A stretch of DNA of 64,000 nt from JAGOFO01 sp964522105 (GTDB lineage Bacteria > Myxococcota_A > UBA9042 > DTJE01), in contig CAZFVA010000005.1 in the NCBI GenBank assembly GCA_964522105.1, forward strand, positions 73,802-137,801, given 5' to 3'. Shown piece by piece: positions 52,440 to 60,772 of the stretch (position 1 is its first letter; every line of letters starts with the position of its first letter). A program made the position numbers and the translations under genes. Below the pieces are notes generated by a model that worked only from the letters and a program-made list of their open reading frames with translations, was not told the origin of the DNA and searched no databases.

Positions 52440-54377
52440 TCATCCGGCCGTAGCCACACAAACACCGTTTTTACACGTACCGCCCGTACAGACCGTGTCA
52501 TCATCCGCTTTGGCCGAATTACAGAGTTCATCAATCGGCAGCAGACATTCAGCGGCGGCTTCATAGCACATGCCGTAACAGCAGGTACCGGTGCCACAAA
52601 CTGTTCCGAAGGCTGCATTGGAAACTCTGCAAACGCCATTCACCAGGGATGTTGCCGCAGTTTCGCACGTCTCTATGATTTCAGAATCCGGTATCCACGA
52701 ACAATCGGTGCCGGCATCATAAGAAGGAATACGGAAATTGCCGCGTGTATCCAGCATATCAATGCTGAACGCGCCGTTATCCAGTCCAACCTTCATGTCC
52801 GCACGGAAAGACGTCGGGATGATGCGCTGAATTTCATTGTCAACGTCCGGGGCCGTACGGATGTGGCCTTCAACTGCTGTAACCGAACCAGGAGTAAGGA
52901 TGCCGTTTGCAAGGTCAGGAACGTCCTGAGTCACAGTCCAGACGCCGGAAATCGCGTAGCGAAGCTTGTAAATCGCATCGCTGAGAGCGGTCTGGAGCGG
53001 ATGTGTTCCAGTAACGACCTGATTGGAAGGCGGCAGATTAACTGCATTGATGAAAATGAAATGACCGCCGGTCAGACAGGCAAGTTCCTGCTGAAGCGGG
53101 TCGATATTCTTGTAACCGCGCGCCTGAATCTGAATGAAACTGACGTGAACCGGAATTTCGGCAATCGCTTTCGGTGAACCGTCTTCGTTCATCACGTCGG
53201 CCTTGATAGAATCGAAGAAAGCTTTGTAACTGACCGTTGAACAACTGCTCTGCTCTTCCAGCGCGTACGTGCCGTTGGACTTCAGATATCTGACTGTGGA
53301 CTGATAGTCGGGGGAATCCGGGTGACACGTGTCCGGGCCGTCCGTGATCACCACAATGTGCTTGACCCTGGTGCCGCCATTTTCTTTCATGAAGTCGTAA
53401 ACGTCTTTGACCGACTGCCACAGGGGCGTACGGCCATCGGCGTCAGACTGCAGGGACTTGAGGGCTTCCGGATCAATAAGGGCACGATTGATGCCGAAAC
53501 ACGCAAGGCGCGCATCGTCTTCAGATTCGTTATCACCGGCACACAGAATCTTTGCACGATCAAGACTTACAGCTTCACCAAACTGGAAAACACCAGCGCG
53601 ATCATTGTAGTTAAGCTGTTTGATCAGAGTCTGGGCCACATCGCGACGGAAACCGGGGGAGTCACTCGCCCTGTTGGCGAAACCACTGCGGTTTACGCGG
53701 GAATTGGCGCTGACTTCAACAAACGTTTCAGGTTCAATGAAGCCCTTCATGGAACCGCTCTGGTCGATCATGATGGCCATCGAGACGGCCGTACGATCTT
53801 CGACAGAAGCGCGGATGGCGCCTTCCGGGAAATTGCCGGCGTAATCAAGCTTTTCCGGAACGCTTGTAATACTCTGGGATTTGCCCGGGCTGCACACGCG
53901 ACTGAGCGAATCAATGTCGGGATCCGGGTAAGGTTCCAGGCAACTGATCTCGACTTCGAAATCGGCTTCGAAGATGGTGCCGGTACCCTCGCCTGTTGAA
54001 AGCTCGATGATATCCCGGTAGCCGTTGTCAGGATTCTTTACCAGATCACCAGGTCTGATCGAAAAGTCCTTGTCCTTCATGTCTTCGGTAACGGTGTCGG
54101 TCTGCGGTTCTGTACCGATGAAACTGAAGGAAAGCAGAAGTGAATCTGCCGGACGCGCCGGATCTGCCACACACTGACGCGTGTACGTTCCGTCCGCTTC
54201 CTTATGAGCAGGCATCGAAGACACAAAGTCCAGTCGCTTGAACTGGAATGTGCTTTGATATGCCTTCCACCGGTAGTTACATCCACCAAGCGTTCCAAGC
54301 AGCACTAATGCCGCCGTAAACACGGTAACGACCGGGACCACCGAACTGATTCGCTGCCTTATGCCAGACCGCGTCAT
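52440..54377 (-). CDS. VWA-domain lipoprotein with Cys-rich C-terminus
   Basis: A protein of 645 residues. Lipobox TLGGC gives lipidated Cys33. A beta-rich region (about 40-190) precedes a von Willebrand factor A domain with the metal site DQSGS (Asp205, Ser207, Ser209), the Thr in DGRTPLW and the Asp in VVITDGPDTC. The domain runs to about 460, so ligand binding through a metal ion is expected. The last 90 residues are Cys-rich (CGTGTCCYGMC, CTGGTCKNGVC), like short EGF or Cys-knot repeats. The ATG at 54377 follows GAGGAG at 7 bases, with a candidate promoter at 54443-54471. Its start is 225 bases from the upstream gene's stop; it may read on into the barrel and TPR genes. Confidence 0.85.
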   Translation of the reverse strand: MTRSGIRQRISSVVPVVTVFTAALVLLGTLGGCNYRWKAYQSTFQFKRLDFVSSMPAHKEADGTYTRQCVADPARPADSLLLSFSFIGTEPQTDTVTEDMKDKDFSIRPGDLVKNPDNGYRDIIELSTGEGTGTIFEADFEVEISCLEPYPDPDIDSLSRVCSPGKSQSITSVPEKLDYAGNFPEGAIRASVEDRTAVSMAIMIDQSGSMKGFIEPETFVEVSANSRVNRSGFANRASDSPGFRRDVAQTLIKQLNYNDRAGVFQFGEAVSLDRAKILCAGDNESEDDARLACFGINRALIDPEALKSLQSDADGRTPLWQSVKDVYDFMKENGGTRVKHIVVITDGPDTCHPDSPDYQSTVRYLKSNGTYALEEQSSCSTVSYKAFFDSIKADVMNEDGSPKAIAEIPVHVSFIQIQARGYKNIDPLQQELACLTGGHFIFINAVNLPPSNQVVTGTHPLQTALSDAIYKLRYAISGVWTVTQDVPDLANGILTPGSVTAVEGHIRTAPDVDNEIQRIIPTSFRADMKVGLDNGAFSIDMLDTRGNFRIPSYDAGTDCSWIPDSEIIETCETAATSLVNGVCRVSNAAFGTVCGTGTCCYGMCYEAAAECLLPIDELCNSAKADDDTVCTGGTCKNGVCVATAG

Positions 54378-54442
54378 GTCAAGCTCCTCTGTCCTAATGC
54401 CTGATCAGGCGAACATACACGCCGAAATGCTACGGCGGGTAG

Positions 54443-54471
54443 TTTATCCTTTTCATGCCATGAGTTGTCAA
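54443..54471 (-). promoter_or_regulatory. Sigma70-like promoter of the VWA lipoprotein gene
   Basis: On the minus strand, a perfect TTGACA (54471-54466), a 17-base spacer and GATAAA (54448-54443). The start would be near 54436, about 60 bases before the ATG. It lies in the only sizeable gap (225 bases) inside the long minus-strand block and would let the envelope genes downstream be expressed apart from glyQ, glyS and ppdK. Confidence 0.45.
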
Positions 54472-54602
54472 CAGTTAATTGGCCCTGCGCGAAGCCTTCT
54501 TGCTTATTCCTGCCGGTTTTACAGTCAGCAGCACGGGTTAAACCGTTTCCAACTGACAGGATCCTCAATTTTTGCTGTAGAAAAGATATTTACGGCCTGC
54601 GA

Positions 54603-56588
54603 TCAAAACCACGAAGACGTAATGGACATATCTTCAGCATTAACAACAACTACTTTTCCATTCGATGAATCAAGCGTGAAAATACTGGTTCCCAGAACGT
54701 GAAGCCCCTTGGATAACCCGCCGATATCATTCTGATTTGGAAGCCGTCCGGTCTCGATCGAAAATCTGAGCGAGGTGTCGCGGACCGGCGGAATGACGAC
54801 CGGGTCGTATTCGCCATCGATCATGCAACCGGGGATTACCCAGAAGTTCAAAATCGGATTCTTGAATCTGGTGGCAGCCCAGTCGATGTTTTCATCAATA
54901 TTTCTGGCAACCGGGCACGACTGGACCTTCAACTGCTGGTTGGCAGGCGTCGCAGTCATTGCGCGGCCCGTGAAGAGAGGATCGGCGTCAGAGCGCTTGA
55001 CACACGAGCTGACGCCGTGAGTCCACGGATGCAGGAAACCGGTGACCGACCCGGCCACAACCCACTGACCGGACGCCCTGACCCGCCACGTTATGCCCTT
55101 TGAAAGGCACGTGGCCGGGACGTCCGGCATGGGAACGGAAACAAGAAGCGGAGTAACGTACACCTGGCCGCCAACAGACTGAATCCGAAGATCCTGTGTC
55201 TTGCCGGCCCATTCGCCACATGATTCGTCTTCGCCGAAAGTAACCTCAAGAATGTCGCCATCATAACCGTCGCCAGCACCTTCGACACCGAGGCGGCAGA
55301 ACTCGACACCGGCGCCCCCGTCCGGCAGACTGAACGCGTACCTTGGCAAACCGGCGTATGGCCCTGAAACGGCCGGGGTCAGTTTTTCAAGGCTGCCGCA
55401 ACCGCCTTCGGCACCTGGAATCACGCCTTCATATGTTACGGTCCAGGTCTCGGGAATCTCGGCCTCGATATCCCCGTTGAACTCGACCCCGTAGTACAGG
55501 TACTTTTCTTCGTCAGTCGGGGGAATTACAACGACCTTTCCGCCAAACGAAGGCAGGTCACTGCGTGTCAGGATGCCACGGGTAATGTCTTCGCCCTGGT
55601 ACCTGATAATTGGCTGATAAGCAGAACTTTCGATGTCTAACGCGTCATTTTCAGCGCGGTGGGGCCACGGAAGCTCTACAGGGTTTCCGTCGTCATCTTC
55701 AACAGTGACCGGATCAACAAGAACCCGCACGATTTCGCCGCCGTACAGCCATGCGATCGCCCGGAGCCCACTTTCAATCTGTACAAAAGTCACACCNNNN
55801 NNNNNNNNNNNNNNNNNNNNNNNNNNNNNNNNNNNNNNNNNNNNNNNNNNNNNNNNNNNNNNNNNNNNNNNNNNNNNNNNNNNNNNNNNNNNNNNNGCGC
55901 TTATCCAGCGGGCATCACCCGGGACATCACAAAGCTTTGAAGATGTTATGAAGTCAGCCGAAGTTGGCGCCGTGTCGGGATCGACAGGAATCAGGCTCCA
56001 CAGCTCACTGCCGCCTTCACAGGCCAGAAGTGCTGCCATTGCGTATCCCAGCGGATAACTGTCGCCTTCGGTAACCGCAATATCGGTCACTTTACATGGA
56101 AGCGGATGACGCCCGACCACCCCTTTCAAATTCAGGAAGTCACCGGATATGCGTACGATTTCAGGGGCTTCACCGACAGAGTTGCCGACCGCAACATATA
56201 TCTGTTTTGAATCAGGGGCCGCGACTATTCTGGTTGCTCCGGGGCCGACAGGAATCGGCGAATAGCCGGGGAAGTAAGGATCAAAGTCATAATGGGCGCC
56301 ATCCGGCAGCGTGCTGACAAATACACCGTTCGAGTCGCCGTCAAGCACCCACGAAACCGCATTAACACCTTCGTCACCGCACTTATCAACGCTTAAATAC
56401 GATCCGTCTTCCGCCGAACGGCACGTCACGGCCAGGTCAACCGGTCTTTTCAGGATCGATGTGATGTACTCGGCGTCATCCGAACACGACACTGTGAGGC
56501 TGACCGTTGCCATCATTAGTATACAGGTCAACGCGCGTTCGCCAGTCTGTCTGGTAAATGCGCAATTGCTGCGATTATTGTGCTTCAC
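54603..56588 (-). CDS. Lipoprotein, probably beta-propeller-like, interrupted by an assembly gap
   Basis: The GTG at 56588 follows GGGGGAC at 7 bases; an ATG at 56609 is an alternative. The signal ends in LTVSC (lipidated Cys near 35), followed by SDD. The body has repeated short beta segments such as GVFVSTLPDGAHYDFDPY and ATRIVAAPDSKQIYVAVG, as in propeller-type lipoproteins. Scattered Cys pairs are probably disulfide-bonded. The C-terminal segment contains LHVLGTSIFTLDSSNGKVVV. The frame is the same on both sides of the 100 N, which implies a real gap length leaving remainder 1 on division by 3, if the gene is intact. It starts 35 bases after another propeller-like lipoprotein. Function unknown. 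Confidence 0.7.
   Translation of the reverse strand: MKHNNRSNCAFTRQTGERALTCILMMATVSLTVSCSDDAEYITSILKRPVDLAVTCRSAEDGSYLSVDKCGDEGVNAVSWVLDGDSNGVFVSTLPDGAHYDFDPYFPGYSPIPVGPGATRIVAAPDSKQIYVAVGNSVGEAPEIVRISGDFLNLKGVVGRHPLPCKVTDIAVTEGDSYPLGYAMAALLACEGGSELWSLIPVDPDTAPTSADFITSSKLCDVPGDARWISXXXXXXXXXXXXXXXXXXXXXXXXXXXXXXXXXXGVTFVQIESGLRAIAWLYGGEIVRVLVDPVTVEDDDGNPVELPWPHRAENDALDIESSAYQPIIRYQGEDITRGILTRSDLPSFGGKVVVIPPTDEEKYLYYGVEFNGDIEAEIPETWTVTYEGVIPGAEGGCGSLEKLTPAVSGPYAGLPRYAFSLPDGGAGVEFCRLGVEGAGDGYDGDILEVTFGEDESCGEWAGKTQDLRIQSVGGQVYVTPLLVSVPMPDVPATCLSKGITWRVRASGQWVVAGSVTGFLHPWTHGVSSCVKRSDADPLFTGRAMTATPANQQLKVQSCPVARNIDENIDWAATRFKNPILNFWVIPGCMIDGEYDPVVIPPVRDTSLRFSIETGRLPNQNDIGGLSKGLHVLGTSIFTLDSSNGKVVVVNAEDMSITSSWF
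55797..55896. other. Assembly gap (100 N) within the lipoprotein gene
   Basis: Exactly 100 undetermined bases, a standard scaffold placeholder. Real length unknown. Confidence 0.95.
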
Positions 56589-56623
56589 GGTTAGTCCCCC
56601 GTTTTCCATAAGTGCCTGCCCCG

Positions 56624-58003
56624 CTACAGAATCTGTGAAATTTCGGTGTGATAATCATCGGATGCGGAATCAAGGCTGATGACACTTACGGAAGAGTCCT
56701 CGAAATTGGTCACAAATGCGCGATCGTTGACTATCGCAATACCGTACGGGGATTTCCCGACAAAAATCTCGTCTATAACAGTCATCCGCACCGGATCAAT
56801 GGCGTAAACAAGACTCCATGTGGCTTCGGTTACATAAACGGTTTCGGTCCCGTCGGCCGCAACATGAACGGCGACCCCGGACGGCGTTCCGTCCAGCGCG
56901 ACAAGACCCCTGTAAACAGGAAATCCATTGCCGTTGACTTCGAAGGCGGCCATACCGGCCGGGGATCGGTAAGCGGCATAAAGCATCGGGCTGACAGACG
57001 AACGGGCGATTCCACGGAAGTAATCACCGCTGGAACCAAGAAGATCGGCCGACGTCGAAATTTCGCGCCAGGCCGTTACTCCGCCGCGTCTGTCAATATG
57101 AACCCGGACCACGGCGATCTCGTTCGCGGCATGGTTGGAAATCCATACAACGCGGTCGGAATCGCTGATTTTGTATTCAACAACTGAATGGGTACCAGTA
57201 CTTAACAAAACGCCAGTCTTGTATTCGACCACACCGGCGTCATCAGCAAGGAAGATATTTAGAACAGCCCCGGTAATCCCGGCCATATAAACCGGGTGCA
57301 CGTTTCTGCCATCTGCAAGAGTTAAATAGTCACCTGAAGCGCTGCCGTACGGATTGTCGGCATAGTACTCGGCTTTATCTTCATCAGTTATTACCAGGTC
57401 GCCGACCGGAAGTCTGAAGTCTGCAGTGCACTGCTGCAGAACAACAGTTTCGTCTGAGTCTTCAAGGTCACAGGAAAACGCAGGATATTCGCCCGCATCG
57501 CCTGTTACATAGTCAATATCCACGAAATCAAGGGAATCATTGTCACGGATCGGAATCCAGATGCGGGACCGCCCGTCTGCAAGCGCCGAAACGGACGGTT
57601 CGCCACCGAAAGACCCGATTTTCGCAGCACTTTCGGGAAGTATCTTCAGGGTTTCGGTATCAACGGCGACTACGGTTCCGCCGGTGCCCGCAGAGTCAAA
57701 ATTGGTGGAAATTACGTAAACAAACTTTCCGTTCGGATCGCCGACGATGCCGACCGGCCACTGGAAATGCGTCGGATCAGGGGTAACCTGACGATCGTTT
57801 TCGGCGCACGCGAAAATGGTCGGAACCAGGCATGAAAGGACGAAAAGCAATAATACCGGGTAGTTAAATGGAAGCCGCTGCCCTGATGAAGGTTGACCCG
57901 ACGGGCGAAGGCTTGCGGACCGGACCCCGCAGCATTTCCTGGTACCACACAGACGCATGAATACGTCAGGAAACACCGAATTGAGGTCCGATCCGCTTTT
58001 CAC
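56624..58003 (-). CDS. Lipoprotein with YncE-like beta-propeller repeats
   Basis: A protein of about 459 residues from the GTG at 58003, chosen for the GGAGG site 7 bases upstream. This gives an unusually long 45-residue stretch before the hydrophobic signal (YPVLLLFVLSCLVPTIFAC, Cys near 66). The mature part shows repeated propeller blades with the YncE/lactonase pattern: PVGIVGDPNGKFVYVISTNF, TPSGVAVHVAADGTETVYVT, then YAIDPVRMTVIDEIFVGKSP, YGIAIVNDRAFVTNFEDSSV and SVISLDS. It overlaps no neighbour, starting 16 bases after ppdK. It probably works in the envelope with the next lipoprotein gene, with which it seems paired. The propeller call is moderately sure; substrate unknown. Confidence 0.72.
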   Translation of the reverse strand: MKSGSDLNSVFPDVFMRLCGTRKCCGVRSASLRPSGQPSSGQRLPFNYPVLLLFVLSCLVPTIFACAENDRQVTPDPTHFQWPVGIVGDPNGKFVYVISTNFDSAGTGGTVVAVDTETLKILPESAAKIGSFGGEPSVSALADGRSRIWIPIRDNDSLDFVDIDYVTGDAGEYPAFSCDLEDSDETVVLQQCTADFRLPVGDLVITDEDKAEYYADNPYGSASGDYLTLADGRNVHPVYMAGITGAVLNIFLADDAGVVEYKTGVLLSTGTHSVVEYKISDSDRVVWISNHAANEIAVVRVHIDRRGGVTAWREISTSADLLGSSGDYFRGIARSSVSPMLYAAYRSPAGMAAFEVNGNGFPVYRGLVALDGTPSGVAVHVAADGTETVYVTEATWSLVYAIDPVRMTVIDEIFVGKSPYGIAIVNDRAFVTNFEDSSVSVISLDSASDDYHTEISQIL

Positions 58004-58019
58004 TTGCAGCCTCCGGGGC

Positions 58020-60767
58020 TTAACAGTTCTTCTTTTCCGCAATCATGGCCTGTGCAGCGGCGATGCGCGCAACCGGCACACGGAACGGCGAACAGCTTAC
58101 ATAATTCAGTCCGGCCTGGTGGCACAGCGTCACGGAATCGGGGTCGCCGCCGTGTTCGCCGCAGATACCAAGCTTGATCTTCGGTCTGGCCTTGCGTCCG
58201 CCTTCGCAGGCAAGCTTCACCAGTTCGAAGATGCCGTTGTCGAGCGTTACGAAGGGGTCATGCTGAAGGATACCCTCTTTCAGATAAATCGGCATGAACT
58301 TGGCGTAGTCGTCGCGGGACATACCGAAACCCATCTGGGTCAGGTCGTTCGTCCCGAAGCTGAAGAACTCGGCGACTTCGGCGATTTCGGCGGCCGTCAC
58401 TGCGGCACGGGGCACTTCGATCATGGTACCGACCAGGTACGCGACTTCGACGCCCTTTTCTGCGAACACTTTCGCGGCCGTGGCGCGGATGATGGCAGCC
58501 TGGACTTTCAGTTCGTTGACATGGCCGACAAGCGGAACCATGACTTCCGGATTAACATCAAGGCCTTCCAGCTTGATATCACAGGCAGCTTCGAAGATTG
58601 CGCGAGCCTGCATTTCGGTGATTTCCGGGTACGTGTTGCCAAGGCGGCAGCCACGGTGTCCCAGCATCGGGTTTGTTTCATGCAGGTCTTCAACGCGCTC
58701 CTGAATCTTGGCAATCGCGAAGCCGGTCTTTTCAGAGAACTCTTTCTGGCTCTTTGCATCGCCGGGAAGGAATTCATGCAACGGCGGATCCAGCAGACGG
58801 ATTGTAACCGGGCGGCCTTCCATGGCCTTGAAAATGCCATAGAAGTCTTCACGCTGGTAAGGAAGCAGTTCATCAAGTGCCTTGCGGCGATCGACTTCGG
58901 TTTCCGCCATGATCATCTTGCGCATGGACGTGATGCGGTCGCCTTCAAAGAACATATGCTCGGTGCGGCAGAGCCCGATTCCGTGGGCCCCGAACGCGAC
59001 TGCGCGGGCGGAATCAAGCGGATTGTCGGCATTCGTGCGGACGTTCATGCGGGCGAACTTATCGGCAATTCCCATCAGGGTGGCGAACTTCTGATAATTC
59101 GGGGCATCCTTCGGGTCCAGGGTCTTGTCAATCAGGACCTGGATAACTTCCGACGGGGCGGTTTCCAGCTTGCCAAGATAGACGGCACCGGTCGAACCAT
59201 CGACGGAAATCCAGTCGCCTTCCTTGACGATGTGGGATCCAATCTTCAAGGTGCGGGTCTTGTAATCGACTTCGATGTCCGAGCAGCCGGCCACGCAGAC
59301 TTTGCCGCGCTGACGTGCGACCAGGGCCGCATGGGACGTCATGCCGCCACGCTGGGTAAGGATGCCTTCGGCGGCTTCCATGCCCTTGATGTCTTCAGGG
59401 GAAGTCTCGATGCGGACAAGGATCGCCTTCGCCGGGGTCTTTTTACCGTTGGCGTCAACTTCGGCCCACTGTTCAAGCTGGCCACCGATTTCATCCGAGA
59501 AGAAGGCAACGCGACCGCTGGCAGCGCCGGGACCGGCCGGAAGGCCCTTGGCCACAAGGCGACCATCGGTTGCCGCTGCTTTGACAGCCTTCGCGTTGAA
59601 GATCGGACGAAGCAGGAACATTATCTGGCCGGCTTCAATTCTGGTAATCGCGGTTTCTTCGTCAATCATGCCTTCGGCAAGCATATCAACGGCGATTGCG
59701 ACTGCTGCCAGACCGGTGCGTTTACCGGAACGGCACTGCAGAATGTACAGCTTGCCTTTTTCAATCGTGAATTCCAGATCTTGCATGTCGTGATAGTGAT
59801 TTTCCAGCAGGGTTCTGATCTTCGAAAGTTCGTCATAGGCGGCAGGCATGACGCGGGCCATTTCAGCGATCTTCAGCGGGGTTCTGATACCGGCCACGAC
59901 GTCTTCGCCCTGGGCGTTCATCAGGAATTCGCCGTAGAACACGTTTTCGCCGGTGGCTGCATCGCGGGTGAACGCAACGCCGGTGCCGCTGTCGTCGCCC
60001 ATGTTGCCATAGACCATTGTCTGAACGTTAACGGCCGTGCCCCAGTCTTCCGGGATGCGGTAGATGCGGCGGTACTCGATTGCGCGCGGGTTCATCCATG
60101 AATCAAAAACTGAATCGATGGCCAGCTTGAGCTGTGTGTACGGGTCTGCCGGGAACGGCTTGCCGGTGAAGTTTTCAATGACTTTCTGTTCCAGGCGCAC
60201 GATTTCTTCAAGTTCGGCAGCCGTCAGTTCGGTATCAAGCTTTTTGCCGGTCCGCTTCTTTACTGATTCCAGGCAGGCTTCGAAAGGATCGTGTTCGCCC
60301 TTCTTGCCTTTGATGCCAAGAACGACATCGCCGAACATTTTGATAAAGCGGCGATACGAGTCCATCGCGAAGCGACGGTTGCCGGTCTTGCGGGCCAGAG
60401 TCTCGACCGTTTCATCGTTCAGACCGAGGTTCAAGACGGTATCCATCATGCCGGGCATCGATGCGCGCGAACCGGACCGCACTGAAACCAGCAGCGGGTT
60501 GTCGTTGTCGCCAAGCTTCTTGCCGTTGACCTTTTCAAGCCATTCGATGGCAGCCTTGAATTCGACCTCAAGACCTTCGGGCCACTTGTTGTCGTGCTTG
60601 AAGTAATGAACGCACGTCTCGGTGGAAACTGTGAACCCCGGGGGAACGGCGATGCCGATCTTGCACATCTCGGCCAGGTTAGCTCCCTTCCCGCCCAGGA
60701 TGTCCTTCATATCCTTGTCGCCTTCGACCAGTTCCTTTGAAAACCTGTAAACCATCTTCTGTGCCAT
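58020..60767 (-). CDS. ppdK: Pyruvate, phosphate dikinase
   Basis: Interconverts pyruvate, ATP and phosphate with PEP, AMP and pyrophosphate, 915 residues, within family range. The N-terminal ATP-grasp domain starts MVYRFSKELVEGD and LGGKGANLAEM. The swivelling domain carries the catalytic His in GGMTSHAALVARQ near residue 478. The C-terminal PEP-binding barrel has RLLDPPLHEFLP, GHRGCRLG and CGEHGGDPDSV. The ATG at 60767 follows GAGGTAG and lies 5 bases after the glyS stop. Regulatory protein PpsR/PDRP is not in the window. PEP synthase is excluded by the N-terminal pattern. Confidence 0.95.
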   Translation of the reverse strand: MAQKMVYRFSKELVEGDKDMKDILGGKGANLAEMCKIGIAVPPGFTVSTETCVHYFKHDNKWPEGLEVEFKAAIEWLEKVNGKKLGDNDNPLLVSVRSGSRASMPGMMDTVLNLGLNDETVETLARKTGNRRFAMDSYRRFIKMFGDVVLGIKGKKGEHDPFEACLESVKKRTGKKLDTELTAAELEEIVRLEQKVIENFTGKPFPADPYTQLKLAIDSVFDSWMNPRAIEYRRIYRIPEDWGTAVNVQTMVYGNMGDDSGTGVAFTRDAATGENVFYGEFLMNAQGEDVVAGIRTPLKIAEMARVMPAAYDELSKIRTLLENHYHDMQDLEFTIEKGKLYILQCRSGKRTGLAAVAIAVDMLAEGMIDEETAITRIEAGQIMFLLRPIFNAKAVKAAATDGRLVAKGLPAGPGAASGRVAFFSDEIGGQLEQWAEVDANGKKTPAKAILVRIETSPEDIKGMEAAEGILTQRGGMTSHAALVARQRGKVCVAGCSDIEVDYKTRTLKIGSHIVKEGDWISVDGSTGAVYLGKLETAPSEVIQVLIDKTLDPKDAPNYQKFATLMGIADKFARMNVRTNADNPLDSARAVAFGAHGIGLCRTEHMFFEGDRITSMRKMIMAETEVDRRKALDELLPYQREDFYGIFKAMEGRPVTIRLLDPPLHEFLPGDAKSQKEFSEKTGFAIAKIQERVEDLHETNPMLGHRGCRLGNTYPEITEMQARAIFEAACDIKLEGLDVNPEVMVPLVGHVNELKVQAAIIRATAAKVFAEKGVEVAYLVGTMIEVPRAAVTAAEIAEVAEFFSFGTNDLTQMGFGMSRDDYAKFMPIYLKEGILQHDPFVTLDNGIFELVKLACEGGRKARPKIKLGICGEHGGDPDSVTLCHQAGLNYVSCSPFRVPVARIAAAQAMIAEKKNC

Positions 60768-60772
60768 CTGCG

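Noticed and set aside
57957..60101. A 714-codon open frame on the plus strand
   Set aside because: It lies opposite ppdK, whose motifs are clear, and its translation has no recognisable domain; it is an antisense shadow of codon bias.
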